6,224 nucleotides of DNA. Source: Actinomycetes bacterium (GTDB lineage: Bacteria; Actinomycetota; Actinomycetes; Propionibacteriales; Propionibacteriaceae). The stretch's first letter is position 1. Each line of letters opens with the position of its first letter. A program made the position numbers and the translations under genes. The stretch is taken from the NCBI GenBank assembly GCA_009785885.1, contig WQUE01000087.1, positions 1 to 6,224 on the forward strand. The letters run 5' to 3'. Below are positions 1 to 5,758 of the stretch, piece after piece. The notes beneath the pieces are model-generated. The model made no database searches and was not told where the DNA came from. It saw nothing but the letters and a program-made list of their open reading frames with translations.

Positions 1-1
1 G

Positions 2-1141
2 CGTGAGGCTGGTGCTGGGCGTGAGAGTGTGAGGCGTGAGGGCTCGGATCGTCCGGATTCGCGGTCTGGCGGGTTTGAGCGTCGTGGCGGGTTTGAGCGG
101 TCTGGCGGGTTCGCGGGTCGGGCGGCGGAACGGCGGGAGCGCCCGGAGTGGAGTCCACGGCCGGGGTCGCGCACCGAGCCTGGGGGGGGCCACCCGGAGG
201 ATCCGTTCGTGCCGGACGACGTGGACATGTCGGCTCTGCCGCGCGGGGTGCGGGCGGAGCTACGGGGTCTGTCTCAGACCGGGGCCTCCATCGTCGGCGG
301 GCACCTGGCGATGGCGGGCCGGCTGATCGACGAGGATGCGGCGCTCGCGCTCGCGCATGCGCTGGCGGCCCGGCGGCGGGCGTCGCGACTGCCATCGGTG
401 CGGGAAGCGGTCGCGGAGACGGCGTACGCGGCGGGGGACTACACGACCGCACTTGCCGAGTATCGCCTCCTCAACCGCCTGACCGGGTCGGCCGACTACG
501 TGCCGGTCATGGCGAACTGCGAGCGGGCGCTAGGACGTCCGGAGGCGGCGCTGCGTCTCGTGCGCGGCGTCACGCGCGAGGACGTGTCGGGCACGCAATA
601 CGTCGAGGTGCTGCTGGAGACAGCTGGTGCCCGGGCCGATCTGGGGCAGCGTGACGAGGCCATGCGCGTCCTGCGTGAGGCCATCGGCGCGCGCGTGGGG
701 CATCGGGCGGGGCAAGCGCGGTTGCGTTTCGCCTACGCCGACCTGCTCGAGCAGGCGGGGGACCTGGCGCAGGCGCGCGACTGGTATGCGGCGGCGGCCG
801 CCCTTGACGACGAGGGCGACTCGGAGGCTGAGGATCGCCTGGAGCGCCTGGACGGCGTGGAGCTGGTGGTGGACGAGGACGACGAGGGGGACTCGGAGGC
901 TGAGGATCGCCTGGAGCGCCTGGACGGCGTGCAGCTGGTGGTGGACGAGGACGACGAGGGGGACTCGGAGGCTGAGGATCGCCTGGAGCGCCTGGACGGC
1001 GTGCAGCTGGTGGTGGACGAGGACGACGACGGGGACGCGGAGGCTGAGGATCACCTGGAGCACGTCGAGGGCGTGCAGCTGGTGGTGGACGAGGACGATC
1101 TCGCCGGGGAAGACGGGGAGGACGACGGGTCGAAGGCATGA
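2..1141 (+). CDS. Tetratricopeptide repeat (TPR) protein with acidic repeated tail, 5' partial
   Basis: The frame is open to the left edge. The first start codon inside the window is GTG at 29, with no Shine-Dalgarno at a useful distance, and the residues before it (REAGAGRES) continue the same Arg/Glu/Gly-rich composition. I infer that the real start lies upstream. Counting from GTG 29: residues 1-60 are low-complexity and disordered, with a GGFE repeat. A helical core follows, with TPR-like units near 124-152 (AAGDYTTALAEYRLL), 158-185 (ALGRPEAALRLV), 192-218 (LGQRDEAMRVLREAI) and 232-260 (AGDLAQARDWYAAA). Residues 260-355 are four 24-residue acidic repeats, then a short acidic end. TPRs are protein-docking scaffolds; no enzymatic motif is visible. 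By position it matches Rv1691 of M. tuberculosis, whose function is unknown to me. No signal peptide or membrane segment is seen, so it is probably cytoplasmic. Confidence 0.85.
   Translation, partial: REAGAGRESVRREGSDRPDSRSGGFERRGGFERSGGFAGRAAERRERPEWSPRPGSRTEPGGGHPEDPFVPDDVDMSALPRGVRAELRGLSQTGASIVGGHLAMAGRLIDEDAALALAHALAARRRASRLPSVREAVAETAYAAGDYTTALAEYRLLNRLTGSADYVPVMANCERALGRPEAALRLVRGVTREDVSGTQYVEVLLETAGARADLGQRDEAMRVLREAIGARVGHRAGQARLRFAYADLLEQAGDLAQARDWYAAAAALDDEGDSEAEDRLERLDGVELVVDEDDEGDSEAEDRLERLDGVQLVVDEDDEGDSEAEDRLERLDGVQLVVDEDDDGDAEAEDHLEHVEGVQLVVDEDDLAGEDGEDDGSKA
62..115 (+). repeat. Three 18-bp tandem repeats (GGFE hexapeptide)
   Basis: Three in-frame 18-bp units at 62-79, 80-97 and 98-115 encode RSGGFE, RRGGFE and RSGGFA. 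The core ggcgggttt/c is kept in all three. They lie in the predicted disordered N-terminal region of the TPR protein. Arg-Gly-Gly-Phe repeats resemble RGG-type low-complexity tracts seen in nucleic-acid-binding proteins, but that is only a resemblance. Confidence 0.8.
182..189 (+). repeat. G8 homopolymer inside the TPR gene
   Basis: A run of eight G encodes two glycines and the first two bases of a third (EPGGGHPE) in the linker between the disordered N-terminus and the TPR core. Runs of this length can slip in replication and are error-prone in sequencing. The present count keeps the frame open. Confidence 0.7.
806..1093 (+). repeat. Four tandem 72-bp units encoding a 24-residue acidic repeat
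   Basis: Units lie at 806-877, 878-949, 950-1021 and 1022-1093. Each encodes 24 residues of the pattern DDEGD(S/A)EAED-x-LE-x-x-(D/E)GV(E/Q)LVVDE. Units 2 and 3 are identical at every base; unit 1 differs from them at two bases (one synonymous, one Glu/Gln); unit 4 differs at about seven, mostly non-synonymous. Twelve of the 24 residues in unit 1 are acidic against two arginines. The period is a multiple of three, so copy-number change keeps the frame. This also explains why several other frames stay open through the region. The likely origin is duplication of the ordinary acidic C-terminal tail (ERLDGVELVVDEDDE). Confidence 0.95.
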
Positions 1142-1146
1142 AAGGA
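1141..1146 (+). promoter_or_regulatory. Ribosome binding site for the HAD phosphatase
   Basis: AAAGGA lies 11 nt before ATG 1158 and overlaps the last base of the TPR stop codon. An in-frame GTG at 1149 is only 2 nt from this site, too close for normal initiation, so it favours ATG 1158. Confidence 0.55.
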
Positions 1147-1157
1147 CGGTGAACCCG

Positions 1158-2180
1158 ATGGACAAGTGGCTGATCGACGCCTACGACGCGGCGATGTTCG
1201 ACCTTGACGGCGTCATCTATCGCGGCCCGGAGGCCGTGCCGGGCGCGGCCGAGGCCGTGGCGGCGCTGCGCGATCGCGGCTTGGGCATCGGGTTCGTGAC
1301 GAACAACGCCGCCCGCACGCCGGCGGATGTCGCCCGCCAGCTGGACCACCTTGGTATCCCGTGCGCGCCGTCCGACGTTGCGGTCAGTTCCCAAGCCCTG
1401 GCGCGGCTGATGCGCCGGCAACTGCCTCGCGGCGCGTCCATCCTCGTGGCGGGCCCGCCGGCGCTATGCGACGAGATGCGGCGGGCCGGCTTCCGGCTCG
1501 TGATCCGGCACGACCTGCGCCCCGAGGCGGTGGTGCAGGGGTATCACCCCGAGCTGCCGTGGTCGCTCGTCGACGAGGCGTGCTTGGCCCTTGCGGACGG
1601 GGCCGCGTGGTACGCGACGAACGCGGACCCGACCCGTCCGACCGAGCGCGGGGACGTCCCGGGTGCGGGCTCCCAGGTGGCGATCCTGAAGGCGTGTTTC
1701 CCCGAGCGGGAGCCGGTGATCGCGGGCAAGCCCTGCACCCCGCTGCTCGACGACATGAAGACCCAGCTGGGATCGCGCCGGCCGATCCTCGTCGGCGACC
1801 GGATCGACACGGATGTGACGGGCGCCGTCCGGGCCGGCATCGACTCGATGCTCGTTCTCACCGGCGCACACGGCAAGGCGGACCTGGTCGCGGCCCCGCT
1901 GGGACAGCGGCCGACATTCCTCGGCTGGGACGTCCGCGGGCTCGTGCAACCCCCGCGCCGTGCCACGTCTGCGGACGCCACCGGCAGCACGTGGACGTGC
2001 GGTCAGGCCCGGGCCCGCGCCGCGTTCGACCTCGTCGCCCAAGTGGAGGGACCGTTGACGACCTGGCGCGAGCAACTGGACGCGCTGTGGGCGCTGGCCA
2101 GCCTGTGCTGGCACTGGGCCGACCGGCGCGCCGTGATCGACGCCGAGGCGGCCCTGGCGCAGCTGACGCTCGTGCCGTAG
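1158..2180 (+). CDS. HAD-IIA phosphatase, glycerol-3-phosphate phosphatase type
   Basis: This 340-residue protein carries all HAD motifs. Motif I is DLDGV, with nucleophile D15 and acid/base D17. Motif II is VTNN, with T48. Motif III is the lysine of GKP, K191. Motif IV is GDRIDTD, with Mg-binding D214 and D219. Between motifs II and III lies a C2-type cap with ATNADPTRPTERG, typical of the NagD/HAD-IIA group. Residues from about 265 to 340 form a C-terminal extension like the GNAT-like domain I recall from the M. tuberculosis orthologue Rv1692. Rv1692 is reported as a D,L-glycerol-3-phosphate phosphatase that recycles glycerophospholipid polar heads. The position between the TPR gene and the 58-residue gene supports orthology. 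Substrate is inferred; other small phosphate esters are possible. It is probably cytosolic. It starts 16 nt after the TPR gene, so the two are likely cotranscribed. Confidence 0.9.
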   Translation: MDKWLIDAYDAAMFDLDGVIYRGPEAVPGAAEAVAALRDRGLGIGFVTNNAARTPADVARQLDHLGIPCAPSDVAVSSQALARLMRRQLPRGASILVAGPPALCDEMRRAGFRLVIRHDLRPEAVVQGYHPELPWSLVDEACLALADGAAWYATNADPTRPTERGDVPGAGSQVAILKACFPEREPVIAGKPCTPLLDDMKTQLGSRRPILVGDRIDTDVTGAVRAGIDSMLVLTGAHGKADLVAAPLGQRPTFLGWDVRGLVQPPRRATSADATGSTWTCGQARARAAFDLVAQVEGPLTTWREQLDALWALASLCWHWADRRAVIDAEAALAQLTLVP

Positions 2181-2188
2181 GCGCCCGG

Positions 2189-2194
2189 TATCCT
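2189..2194 (+). promoter_or_regulatory. Putative -10 element (TATCCT) of a leaderless promoter
   Basis: TATCCT fits the actinobacterial TANNNT -10 consensus. Its last T is followed by 7 nt and then ATG 2202, so transcription would start at or next to the A of the start codon. No Shine-Dalgarno sequence is visible before this ATG, which fits a leaderless transcript. A weak -35-like CTGACG lies at 2163-2168, with a rather long 20-nt spacer. Inferred from pattern only. Confidence 0.5.
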
Positions 2195-2201
2195 TGGTCG
2201 C

Positions 2202-2378
2202 ATGGCAGACGCTGAGGTGCCCGTGACCGGCGATCCGATGATCGATGCCGTGCTCGCCGAGACGGCGGGCCTCTCGGAGTTGCCGCTCTCCGAACAGTAC
2301 GCCCGGCTGCGGGCCGCCCAGGAGGCGTTGTCCATCGCGCTGGACGCCGACGTGACCGACGACGCGCCCGGGTCGTGA
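2202..2378 (+). CDS. Conserved 58-residue protein (Rv1693-like position)
   Basis: ATG 2202 to TGA 2378 encodes 58 residues: a short variable start, then an amphipathic helical part (MIDAVLAETAGLSELPLSEQ, residues 13-32, continuing as YARLRAAQEALSIALD), and an acidic end. It is short, so it is easily missed. Support comes from the filled gap between the phosphatase and tlyA, the 4-nt overlap GTGA with tlyA, the codon use (mostly G/C third positions), and a small gene of the same size (as I recall, 58 aa in Rv1693) at this place in M. tuberculosis. Function unknown. No membrane segment, cysteine pair or catalytic motif is present. The pattern of leucines and alanines suggests two short helices joined at LPLSEQ. 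A role coupled to TlyA or to expression of the downstream genes is possible but unproven. Confidence 0.8.
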   Translation: MADAEVPVTGDPMIDAVLAETAGLSELPLSEQYARLRAAQEALSIALDADVTDDAPGS

Positions 2379-3115
2379 GCGTGGCCGGGCGGGCACGTCT
2401 GGACGTCGAACTGGTGCGTCGCGGACTGGCCCGCTCCCGCGGCCAGGCGGCCGAACTCATCGCCACCGGCCAGGTGCGCGTGGACGGGCGCCCGGCCCGA
2501 CGGGCGTCCCAACCGGCCGGGGCGGACATGCCGCTGGAGGTCACCGCCGATCCTTGGGTGTCGCGCGGTGCGCACAAACTTCTTGGAGCGTTGGACGACT
2601 CGGGTGTGGCTGTGCCCGAGCGCGTGCTCGATGCGGGCGCGTCGACGGGCGGCTTCACGCAGGTGCTGCTGGCGAGGGGCGCCCGGCGCGTCTACGCGGT
2701 GGATGTGGGACACGGCCAGCTCGCCGACGAGCTGCGGTGCGACCCGCGGGTCGAGGTCCGGGAGGGGCGGCACGTGCGCGACCTGACCCTGGACGATGTC
2801 GGCGGCACGCCGGCCGGCCTGGCCGTCGCCGACTTGTCCTTCATCTCGCTGCGGCGTGTCCTGGCGCCGCTTCTGGCGGTCCTGTCGGCGGACGCCACGG
2901 CGTTGCTGCTCGTCAAGCCGCAGTTCGAGGTCGGACGGGAGCGGCTCGGCGCCGGGGGCGTCGTACGCTCAGAGGCGCTGCGCCGCGAGGCGGTCGACGG
3001 CGTCGCGGCGACGGCCGGGACGCTCGGCTGGTGCGAAGCCTGGCGCGGTCCCAGCCGGCTGCCGGGCCCGGCGGGCAACGTCGAGTGGTTCCTGGCGCTG
3101 CGGTGCCGCTCGTGA
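2375..3115 (+). CDS. tlyA: TlyA, 16S/23S rRNA (cytidine-2'-O)-methyltransferase
   Basis: The 246-residue protein has an S4 RNA-binding domain (about residues 8-57: RLDVELVRRGLARSRGQA... then GQVRVDG) followed by an FtsJ/RrmJ-type Rossmann methyltransferase. The SAM-binding motif is DAGASTGGF (86-94). The K-D-K-E tetrad is visible as K68 (RGAHKL), D153 (ADLSFI), K181 (VKPQFE) and E237 (NVEWF), one less than each number I know for the M. tuberculosis enzyme (K69, D154, K182, E238). In mycobacteria TlyA 2'-O-methylates C1409 of 16S and C1920 of 23S rRNA and gives capreomycin/viomycin susceptibility. Here the C-terminus ends 9 residues after the Glu, about 20 shorter than the 268-residue mycobacterial protein. 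The linker reads DPWV where that protein has RAWV. GTG 2375 overlaps the previous stop; GTG 2381 is the alternative start. Confidence 0.95.
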   Translation: MSVAGRARLDVELVRRGLARSRGQAAELIATGQVRVDGRPARRASQPAGADMPLEVTADPWVSRGAHKLLGALDDSGVAVPERVLDAGASTGGFTQVLLARGARRVYAVDVGHGQLADELRCDPRVEVREGRHVRDLTLDDVGGTPAGLAVADLSFISLRRVLAPLLAVLSADATALLLVKPQFEVGRERLGAGGVVRSEALRREAVDGVAATAGTLGWCEAWRGPSRLPGPAGNVEWFLALRCRS

Positions 3116-3141
3116 GTGCGTCGGGCGGGGCCTCCGGCCAC

Positions 3142-3147
3142 TAGCAT
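3142..3147 (+). promoter_or_regulatory. Putative -10 element (TAGCAT) upstream of nadK
   Basis: TAGCAT fits TANNNT and lies exactly 6 nt before GTG 3154, so the predicted transcription start coincides with that codon. No recognisable TTGACA-like -35 lies 17-19 nt upstream. It sits in the 38-nt gap after tlyA and could drive nadK-recN independently. Pattern-based inference. Confidence 0.4.
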
Positions 3148-3151
3148 GGAG
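3148..3151 (+). promoter_or_regulatory. Shine-Dalgarno-like GGAG before nadK
   Basis: GGAG ends 2 nt before GTG 3154, too close to serve it, but 8 nt before the in-frame ATG 3160, which is ideal spacing. This makes ATG 3160 the better start on transcripts that come through from upstream. Confidence 0.5.
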
Positions 3152-3153
3152 CC

Positions 3154-4068
3154 GTGCCGATGACGCGAGACTCCGCCGGACGCCGTGTGGGCGTGTGGCT
3201 GCACCCGACCCGCCCGGAAGCCGCCGACGCCGCGGCCGAGTTCGCGACGGGCTGCCACGATTACGGCGTCACGTGCCGGTTCGCGCCGCAGCGCCTGGCC
3301 GAGATGCGTGACCGTGTCCCGGGCGTGCCGGTCGAGGCGCTCGGCGACCCGGCACCGGGTGCCGTCGAACTCCTGGTCGTGTTCGGGGGCGACGGCTCGA
3401 TCCTGTCGGCCGCCGAATGGGCGCTGCCCGCGGCGGTGCCGTTGCTCGGGGTGAACCTGGGGCACGTCGGCTTCCTGGCGGAGTTGGAGTCGTCCGAGAT
3501 GCCGGTGCTGGTGCGCCAGGTGGCCGCGGGCGACTACCGGGTCGAACGGCGCCTGACGCTCCGGGTCGATGTCGCCGACGCCACCGGCGCGCCCCTGTGG
3601 AGTTCATTCGCGGTCAATGAGTTGTCGATCGAAAAGACGGCCCGGGAGATGATGGTCGACCTGATGGTTGCCGTCGACGGGCGTCCGCTGTCGCACTGGG
3701 CGTGCGACGGCCTGCTCGTGGCCACGCCGTCCGGGTCGACCGCCTACGCCCTGTCGGCCGGGGGGCCGGTCGTGTGGCCGGACGTCGAGGCGATCGAGAT
3801 GGTGCCGCTGCTGGCACACGCCCTGTTCGCCCGGCCGCTGGTGCTGAGCCCGGCGAGCCGGATCGAGGTCGAGTTGACGAGCGATCCGTCGATCCTGTCG
3901 GTCGTGTGGTGCGACGGGCGGCGTTCCGTCGACATGTCGCGCGGATGCGTCGCCACGATCACGCGCAATGGCGACGATCTGCGCTTGGCGCGGCTGTCCG
4001 AGCAGCCGTTCACGACGCGACTCGTGAAGAAGTTCCAGCTGCCGGTCAACGGGTTCCGGACGCACTGA
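3154..4068 (+). CDS. nadK: NAD kinase
   Basis: This is ATP- (or polyphosphate-) dependent NAD kinase, which phosphorylates NAD to NADP in the cytosol. From GTG 3154 it is 304 residues, normal for actinobacterial NadK (also called PpnK). Visible motifs are FGGDGSIL with the catalytic Asp D80, NLGHVGFLAE from N101, the NAD-binding VNE (N155, E156), and the diagnostic ATPSGSTAYALSAGGP at 190-205 (Ser in place of the commoner Thr after the Pro). The N-terminal half is the alpha/beta ATP-NAD kinase domain and the C-terminal half the beta-rich domain that ends near LSEQPFTTRLVKKF. The start is uncertain: GTG 3154 fits a leaderless transcript and ATG 3160 fits the GGAG site; the proteins differ by two residues. 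It lies 38 nt after tlyA and 1 nt before recN, as in Rv1694-Rv1696. Confidence 0.96.
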   Translation: MPMTRDSAGRRVGVWLHPTRPEAADAAAEFATGCHDYGVTCRFAPQRLAEMRDRVPGVPVEALGDPAPGAVELLVVFGGDGSILSAAEWALPAAVPLLGVNLGHVGFLAELESSEMPVLVRQVAAGDYRVERRLTLRVDVADATGAPLWSSFAVNELSIEKTAREMMVDLMVAVDGRPLSHWACDGLLVATPSGSTAYALSAGGPVVWPDVEAIEMVPLLAHALFARPLVLSPASRIEVELTSDPSILSVVWCDGRRSVDMSRGCVATITRNGDDLRLARLSEQPFTTRLVKKFQLPVNGFRTH

Positions 4069-4069
4069 C

Positions 4070-5758
4070 ATGCTCACCGGCCTGCGCATCGCCGGGCTCG
4101 GGGTGATCGCCGAGGCCGAACTGGAGCCCGCGCCCGGCATGACCGTCGTCACCGGCGAGACCGGCGCGGGCAAGACGATGATCGTCACGGGCCTCGGGTT
4201 GCTGTTGGGCGCCCGGGCCGATTCGGCGCTCGTCCGGACGGGTATGCCGCGGCTTCTCGTCGAGGGCACGTTCACGGGCCTGGACGCGGTGTGGGCACGC
4301 CTCGAAGAGTTGGGTGCCGACCTGGACGGCGACGAGGTGCTGATCACCCGTCAGGTCCAGGCGTCGGGGCGCTCCCGGGCGCTCGTCGGCGGGGTGGGCG
4401 TCCCCGTGGCCTCCCTCGCCGGTGTCGTCGGCGACCTCGCCACGATCCACGGCCAGATGGAGCAGGTACGCCTGGGCAGCGCGGAGGCGCAGCGGGCCGT
4501 GCTGGACCGGGCGGGAGGTCCCGGCGCCGCGGATGCCCTGGACGTGTACCGCGCCGCGTACGCGGAGCGTCGGAGCGTCGAGGCGGAACTGGCCGCGTTG
4601 ACGGCGACGGCCCGCGAGCGGGCGCGCGAAACGGACATGCTGACGTTCGGCCTGAACGAGATCGGGGCCGTCGGGCCGGTCGCGGGCGAGGACGAGGCGC
4701 TGGCCGTCGAGGCCATGCGGCTGCAGGCGATCGACGACCTGCGTCTGTCCGCCGAGCGGGCCGCCAGGGCCCTGTCGGGCTCACCGGAGGGCGACTGGGA
4801 CGACCCCGGGGCTGCCGGCCTCGTGGGTCAGGCGCGCAAGGCGCTGGAGCGGGCAGCCGCCCATGACCCGGCCGCGTCCGGCCTGGCCCGCTCCGCCGGG
4901 GAGGTGTCGGCGGGCCTCGACGACCTCGCGCTGGCCGTGGCGGGCTACCTGGCATCGCTGGAGGCCGACCCCGTCCGGCTGGAGGCGATCGCCGCGCGGC
5001 GGGCCGACCTGCAGGGGCTGACGCGCAAGTACGGGGCGACGCTCGACGAGGTGATCGCGTGGGCGGCCACGGCCGCCGAGCGCCTGGCCGCGCTGGAGGG
5101 CGGCGACGAGCGCATCGTGACGCTGCGGGCGCGCCGCGAGGCACTGACCGGGCAGCTGGGGGATCTGGCCGGGCGGATCACCGCTCGGCGTCAGGCGGCG
5201 GCGCGCGACCTGGAGGCGGCCGTCGCTGCCGAACTGGAGGCCCTGGCCCTGCCGCACGCGCAACTGCGGTTCGAGCTGACACCCCTGGAGGGGCTCGGCC
5301 CGCACGGGCGGGAGGCCGTCTCGATCCTGTTCGCGGCCAACGCGGGCAGCCCGCTGGTGCCGCTGGCGAAGGCGGCGTCCGGCGGCGAACTGTCCCGGGT
5401 GCGTCTCGCGCTGGAGGTGGTGCTGGCCGACGTCGATCCGGGCCACACATTCGTGTTCGACGAGATCGACGCCGGCGTCGGCGGCGCGGTCGGGCTGGAG
5501 ATCGGGCGGCGTCTGGCCCGGCTGGCCCGGCGCTCCCAGGTGATCGTCGTGACCCACCTGGCGCAGGTGGCGGCGTTCGCCGACCGGCACTACGTCGTCG
5601 CCAAGTCCGACGACGGCGTCGTCACGACGGCCAGCCTCGCCGAGGCACGTGGCGACGACCGTGTCGCCGAGGTGGCCCGCATGATGGGCGGCCTGACGGG
5701 CTCGGCGGCGGCCCTCGGGCATGCCCGCGACCTGCTCGCCGAAGCCGCGCGGGGCTAG
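4070..5758 (+). CDS. recN: DNA repair protein RecN
   Basis: RecN is an SMC-like ATPase that acts on the nucleoid in double-strand-break repair by homologous recombination. The 562-residue length is normal (E. coli about 553). Motifs: Walker A GETGAGKT at 29-36; the IHGQ segment at 126-129, typical of RecN; a long region rich in Ala, Glu, Arg and Leu (about 150-375) for the coiled-coil arms; ABC signature SGGELS at 437-442; Walker B FVFDEIDAGVGG with D464 and E465; and H-loop H496 in VVTHLAQVAAFAD. All ATPase elements are present, so the protein should be active. ATG 4070 lies one base after the nadK stop, with no clear Shine-Dalgarno, which suggests termination-reinitiation. No full LexA box of the CGAAC-N4-GTTCG type is seen nearby. 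It ends in the CTAG shared with the converging transporter gene. Confidence 0.97.
   Translation: MLTGLRIAGLGVIAEAELEPAPGMTVVTGETGAGKTMIVTGLGLLLGARADSALVRTGMPRLLVEGTFTGLDAVWARLEELGADLDGDEVLITRQVQASGRSRALVGGVGVPVASLAGVVGDLATIHGQMEQVRLGSAEAQRAVLDRAGGPGAADALDVYRAAYAERRSVEAELAALTATARERARETDMLTFGLNEIGAVGPVAGEDEALAVEAMRLQAIDDLRLSAERAARALSGSPEGDWDDPGAAGLVGQARKALERAAAHDPAASGLARSAGEVSAGLDDLALAVAGYLASLEADPVRLEAIAARRADLQGLTRKYGATLDEVIAWAATAAERLAALEGGDERIVTLRARREALTGQLGDLAGRITARRQAAARDLEAAVAAELEALALPHAQLRFELTPLEGLGPHGREAVSILFAANAGSPLVPLAKAASGGELSRVRLALEVVLADVDPGHTFVFDEIDAGVGGAVGLEIGRRLARLARRSQVIVVTHLAQVAAFADRHYVVAKSDDGVVTTASLAEARGDDRVAEVARMMGGLTGSAAALGHARDLLAEAARG
5755..5758. other. CTAG palindrome used as stop by two converging genes
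   Basis: recN ends with TAG at 5756-5758 on the plus strand. The transporter gene ends with TAG read from 5757 to 5755 on the minus strand. The two coding regions thus overlap by 4 bp, and no intergenic terminator can lie between them. Confidence 0.95.

Noticed and set aside
627..1157. A longer N-terminus for the HAD phosphatase
   Set aside because: The frame is open upstream, but the translation is a Trp/Arg/Thr-rich shadow of the TPR gene. The HAD motif I lies 15 residues after ATG 1158, as normal, and AAAGGA precedes it.
530..1421. Long alternative frames on both strands through the 72-bp repeats
   Set aside because: The period is a multiple of three, so any frame free of stops in one unit stays open in all. 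The translations are periodic and continue no known protein.
1464..2396. 310-codon minus-strand open frame opposite the phosphatase gene
   Set aside because: Low-complexity Arg/Gly/Pro-rich translation, fully antisense to an intact HAD enzyme; a GC-skewed codon shadow.
2405..2420. Possible LexA/SOS box (TCGAAC half-site)
   Set aside because: Only the left half matches; the right half reads GCGTCG instead of a GTTCGA-like sequence, and it lies inside the tlyA coding region.
3116..3153. Terminator between tlyA and nadK
   Set aside because: Only a 4-bp GGCC/GGCC pairing with a 3-nt loop is possible and no T-run follows; too weak to call.
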